Positions 4,532-7,218 of a stretch of 7,218 nucleotides of DNA are shown here, piece after piece; within the stretch, counting starts at the first letter, position 1, and each line of letters opens with the position of its first letter. Location of the stretch: assembly GCA_007124535.1 (NCBI GenBank), contig SLEY01000438.1, forward strand, positions 1-7,218, written 5' to 3'. The translations under genes and the position numbers were made by a program. Source of the DNA: Planctomycetaceae bacterium. GTDB taxonomy: Bacteria; Planctomycetota; Planctomycetia; Pirellulales; Pirellulaceae. The notes beneath the pieces are model-generated. The model was given only the letters and a program-made list of their open reading frames with translations, had not been told where the DNA came from and made no database searches.

Positions 4532-7218
4532 ATGGCCAAAATCCAACGCATCCTCCGAAAGCGAACTGTCCCCATCCGTCGTGCTTTTGATGAGCAGCTG
4601 TGGCCGGTGCTGCTGGCCCTGTGTGTCCTGGCCGGCTTTACCATGGGGTCGATCCTGGCGTATCTCCGCTTTGACGCCCCCCGCTGGTACAGCAATGCCG
4701 CGACGTGGTTGTCGCTGACCGCCCTGTTCACGATTTCGTTGGCCGTGGCCCTGGCCTACGTGGAAAACCGGGTGTTCCGCCGAAGCATGCAGTTGGCCAT
4801 CGTGTTGTGCCTGCTGTTTCACGCGATGATGTTGATCGTCTCGCTGGAACTGCGGCTATTCGATCGTGTGCAGGAGCTGCTGGCGACGCAGAGCGATCTG
4901 GCGGAGCGGCGGGAACCGGTGACGTTGCCGGTGTATTTCGAATCACCGCGGCGGGACCAGTTGCGGCAGGAGTTCGAACAGCCCGTCGAGATCGAAACCC
5001 CGGCTCCCGAACGAGAACTCGAGGTCCCCCGGGAGCCGGTGGAGCGGGCGGCGAGTGTGCCGCAGGTCCAGCCGGAGCCGGTGCCCGAGGTGGAGACATC
5101 GCCCCGCCCCGCCCGGGTGCGCCGGGCACAGGCGGAAGAAACCCGGCCCCGCTACAGCGACCAACCGGCACAGCTCAGCCGCCGGACGTCGCAGATCCAA
5201 CCGCGGCCGCCCAGCACCCAAGCCGGCGAACTGGCTCAGACCCCCGCCGCCCAACCACGCGAATTGACGGCCCGCGAGAGCCAGTTGGCCCGGCGCGAGA
5301 CGCCGGCCCAACTTCCCCGCCGCGATCCGGCGACCGAACCGGCCCTGACCGAACCGGCGACCGAACTCCGCATGGCACGCCGCACCGATACGCCGGAGCC
5401 GGAGGTCCAGGAGTCCGCAACCCCGGCGCTGAGCCGCCAGATGGCCCCGCCCGTCAGCCTGCCGCGCACCGCCGTCGATCTGGACGCGCCCGCCGCGGCA
5501 TCCCAACAGACCGAAACGGCTCCGCTCCAGCCGCAAACGACGTTGGCCCAGCGTCAGGCCATGGCCACCCCGACCCCCGATGCGCCGCCGGCGGAACCGG
5601 TGCCCGACACGCGGGTGCCCGACCCGCAGATGTCCCAGCAACGGCAGTTGAGGCCCGAGCCGCGGCCGGAACGAGCCCAGACACCCATCGATCTGCCGAC
5701 GCGGCAGCCGCGTACCACACCACGCCCGGACGCGGTGACGGCGGCCCGGGAGCCCCGCGTTGCGGACCCGGCCGAACCGACCCCGCAGGACCAGGTGCAG
5801 CCGACCACTTTGCCTCTGGCCCGTGCGCAAACCGATACGCCCCCGGCACGGCAACCCGCGGCCGCGGAACCGGTCACGGCGGCCGAGATCGCCGCGGCGA
5901 CACCGCCGGCGCCCGCACGGGCGGCAGCCGAACGAGCCGCGGCGGCTGAGCCGGACCACGCGCCGACAACTCGCCCTCGTACCCCTCGTGCGGAACCGGA
6001 CGCACCGCCGACCGAAACACTGGCGGCCGCGTCTCCTGCCGCGGAAGCGGAGCCGGCGGAACCGGCCGATCAATTGCCGGCGCCCGCGGAGGCGGCGGTG
6101 GCCGCCCAACGGCAGACCCCGGCCGAGCCGGCCCGTGCCGCGCAGGCCACGCCTGCCGAACCGGTCGCTGCCCCGCCCGAGACACCGGCTCCGCCGACCC
6201 TGCCGCGAACTCGCGCGGAGACGTCGCCCGAGGCGGTGGCTGCGGCGCCGGCGACCATCCCGCGCCCCGCGGCCGCTTCGCCCAGCCCGGCTGTCCGTGC
6301 CGCGGCCGAGGCGCTGGAACGGGCTGCCCCCGCCCCGGACACCACGGCGGAAGCGCCCGCGGCCCGCGAATTGCCCGCCACACGCCACCAAACGTCCCCT
6401 TCGGCCACCGACCACGCCGCTGAACTCGCCGCACGGGCCGAGTCGCCCGGGGCCCCGGAGAGCGCTGCCGCCGCCCACCCCGCCTCGCCCGCTCGCACCC
6501 GCTTGCCACGCGGCGAACCGGCGGAGCAATTGGCCCGGGCGGAGACCAGCGCGCCGACTCGGCGGCAAACGCCCGCCGCTTTGCCCCAGGCCACGACGGT
6601 TCCCGTCGAGGTCACGGGGGAACTGGCGGCGGCCGAGGCCGCTCAGGATCAGCTGCGGCCCTCGGCCGCCCGACTCGCCCGCCAGCCGGTGGCCCAGCCG
6701 GCGGCAGAACGTAGCCAGCCCGCGCGGGAAGCCCCGTCCGCCGCCCGCACGCCGCAGATCGCTCCCCCCGCACTCGCCCGCACCGAAACGCCCAGCGTAC
6801 CCAGTGCTCTGCCCGATTCCCCATCGCCCCAACCGCCCGCGCGCGCCGCCCTGCAGTCCCCACTCCCGGCCACGCCCACGGCGGTGGAAAGTCCCGCCCT
6901 GGCGGAAACGACGCGCGGCGCCAGTGACCCGGCCGCCCAGCCCGCTCGCACCGCGATGAACCGGGCCCTTACCGGTACCGCCGGCATCGGGGCCGGACGC
7001 AATCTGGACCGGGCACGCCCCGCCGCCGATAGCCCCGCCATGATCGCTTCGGCAGCCGCACGCCGAGCCGAGGCCACGCAAGAGACCCCGCCCGGTCCGG
7101 ATTTGGCGCCCGCCACGCCCGCCTTGGAACGACGCGCACTGGCCGATCAACCCCGACCGGCGGCATCGCTCCAGGCCCAACCGACCGATGCCCTGGCCAC
7201 CGCCGCCGGGGCGGAGCA
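4532..7218 (+). CDS. Large three-helix membrane protein with a Pro/Ala/Arg/Glu-rich tail, 3' end outside the window
   Basis: ATG at 4532, one base after the exbD stop, opens a frame of 895 codons that reaches the window edge with no stop. I do not recognise a named family. Residues 1-20 are strongly basic (MAKIQRILRKRTVPIRRAFD). Three hydrophobic segments follow at about 22-45, 56-77 and 86-107. Arg-rich ends and an ENRVFRRS loop predict a cytoplasmic N terminus and a periplasmic C-terminal side. From about 125 on the chain is low-complexity Pro/Ala/Glu/Arg/Thr/Gln, presumably extended or disordered, with a loose L-A/P-R-x-E-T-P motif. There is no Lys after residue 10 and no Phe, Tyr, Trp or Cys after residue 208. 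A less biased stretch near 807-850 (NRALTGTAGIGAGRNLDRA) may be a folded or conserved element. Its position after ExbB/ExbD and its architecture recall TonB/TolA, but those have one membrane helix and no C-terminal TonB/TolA domain is seen here; that end may lie outside. The existence of the gene is well supported by the membrane helices, tight spacing and unbroken frame; the function is unknown. Confidence 0.88.
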   Translation, partial: MAKIQRILRKRTVPIRRAFDEQLWPVLLALCVLAGFTMGSILAYLRFDAPRWYSNAATWLSLTALFTISLAVALAYVENRVFRRSMQLAIVLCLLFHAMMLIVSLELRLFDRVQELLATQSDLAERREPVTLPVYFESPRRDQLRQEFEQPVEIETPAPERELEVPREPVERAASVPQVQPEPVPEVETSPRPARVRRAQAEETRPRYSDQPAQLSRRTSQIQPRPPSTQAGELAQTPAAQPRELTARESQLARRETPAQLPRRDPATEPALTEPATELRMARRTDTPEPEVQESATPALSRQMAPPVSLPRTAVDLDAPAAASQQTETAPLQPQTTLAQRQAMATPTPDAPPAEPVPDTRVPDPQMSQQRQLRPEPRPERAQTPIDLPTRQPRTTPRPDAVTAAREPRVADPAEPTPQDQVQPTTLPLARAQTDTPPARQPAAAEPVTAAEIAAATPPAPARAAAERAAAAEPDHAPTTRPRTPRAEPDAPPTETLAAASPAAEAEPAEPADQLPAPAEAAVAAQRQTPAEPARAAQATPAEPVAAPPETPAPPTLPRTRAETSPEAVAAAPATIPRPAAASPSPAVRAAAEALERAAPAPDTTAEAPAARELPATRHQTSPSATDHAAELAARAESPGAPESAAAAHPASPARTRLPRGEPAEQLARAETSAPTRRQTPAALPQATTVPVEVTGELAAAEAAQDQLRPSAARLARQPVAQPAAERSQPAREAPSAARTPQIAPPALARTETPSVPSALPDSPSPQPPARAALQSPLPATPTAVESPALAETTRGASDPAAQPARTAMNRALTGTAGIGAGRNLDRARPAADSPAMIASAAARRAEATQETPPGPDLAPATPALERRALADQPRPAASLQAQPTDALATAAGAE
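5174..7132 (+). repeat. Degenerate L-[A/P/S]-R peptide repeat in the tail of the large membrane protein
   Basis: A short motif, Leu then Ala/Pro/Ser then Arg, often followed by E-T-P or a like group, recurs irregularly in the tail. Examples by residue: LSRRTS 215, LARRETP 252, LPRRDP 261, LSRQMAP 300, LPRTAVD 310, LARAQTDTP 429, LPRTRAETSP 557, LARAETSAP 667, LARQPV 715, LARTETPS 748, with looser forms at 281, 338, 632 and 865. Spacing is not constant and the DNA copies have diverged, so this is a protein-level repeat and not a tandem DNA array. Confidence 0.5.
5327..5366 (+). repeat. 13-base direct repeat, in frame
   Basis: CCGGCGACCGAAC occurs at 5327-5339 and again at 5354-5366. The 27-base period equals nine codons, giving PATEPALTE followed by PATEL in the large membrane protein. 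It looks like a small recent duplication within the tail. Confidence 0.5.

Noticed and set aside
3094..4731. A 545-residue antisense open frame across exbB and exbD
   Set aside because: It lies opposite two clear family members and has Gly/Arg/His-rich shadow composition.
4705..5949. A 414-residue plus-strand frame, and a similar one at 5760-6959
   Set aside because: Both are out-of-frame readings of the low-complexity tail, lacking ribosome binding sites and rich in Gly/Arg/Pro.
4943..7180. A 745-residue antisense open frame
   Set aside because: Its product is a Gly/Arg-rich shadow with no recognisable domain. The plus-strand frame over the same bases has membrane helices and is tightly linked to exbD.
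6500..7218. TonB or TolA C-terminal domain in the large protein
   Set aside because: No folded domain with the expected mix of hydrophobic and aromatic residues is present up to the window edge; it could only lie beyond it.

Overview
The window is a high-GC, densely coding, single-strand stretch that looks chromosomal. Four plus-strand genes are packed head to tail: a giant tetratricopeptide-repeat (TPR) protein (cut at the left edge), a MotA/TolQ/ExbB-family proton channel subunit with an apparent N-terminal signal peptide, an ExbD/TolR-family partner, and a very large membrane protein with a Pro/Ala/Arg/Glu/Thr-rich tail (cut at the right edge). Gene style and composition (big TPR proteins, a signal-peptide ExbB, an ExbD-linked low-complexity membrane giant) suggest a diderm bacterium, most likely a planctomycete of the Pirellulales type. 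The lineage is an inference from gene style; no rRNA or marker gene is present to confirm it.

Layout: 1-2978 is the TPR gene. 2979-3084 is a 106-base gap holding a small hairpin and the ribosome binding site of the next gene. 3085-4077 is the ExbB-like gene, then a 30-base gap. 4108-4530 is the ExbD-like gene. After one spacer base, a reading frame starts at 4532 and stays open without a stop to the last base (895 codons). That last frame is the most easily missed gene here, because it has no stop codon inside the window and is overlaid by long GC-driven shadow frames on both strands.

How the genes may work together: ExbB/ExbD (TolQ/TolR) pairs turn the proton motive force into mechanical work on a third, periplasm-spanning partner (TonB or TolA). 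Here the position of that partner is filled by a protein with three N-terminal membrane helices and a predicted periplasmic extended tail of at least 760 residues. The TPR protein upstream recalls the place of the TPR protein CpoB (YbgF) in Tol-Pal loci. The working hypothesis is an envelope-spanning, proton-driven Tol/Ton-like machine with a non-canonical transducer. The sequence supports the gene order and the channel motifs; the transducer role is inference.

No tRNA, rRNA, CRISPR array, insertion sequence or convincing promoter or terminator was seen.
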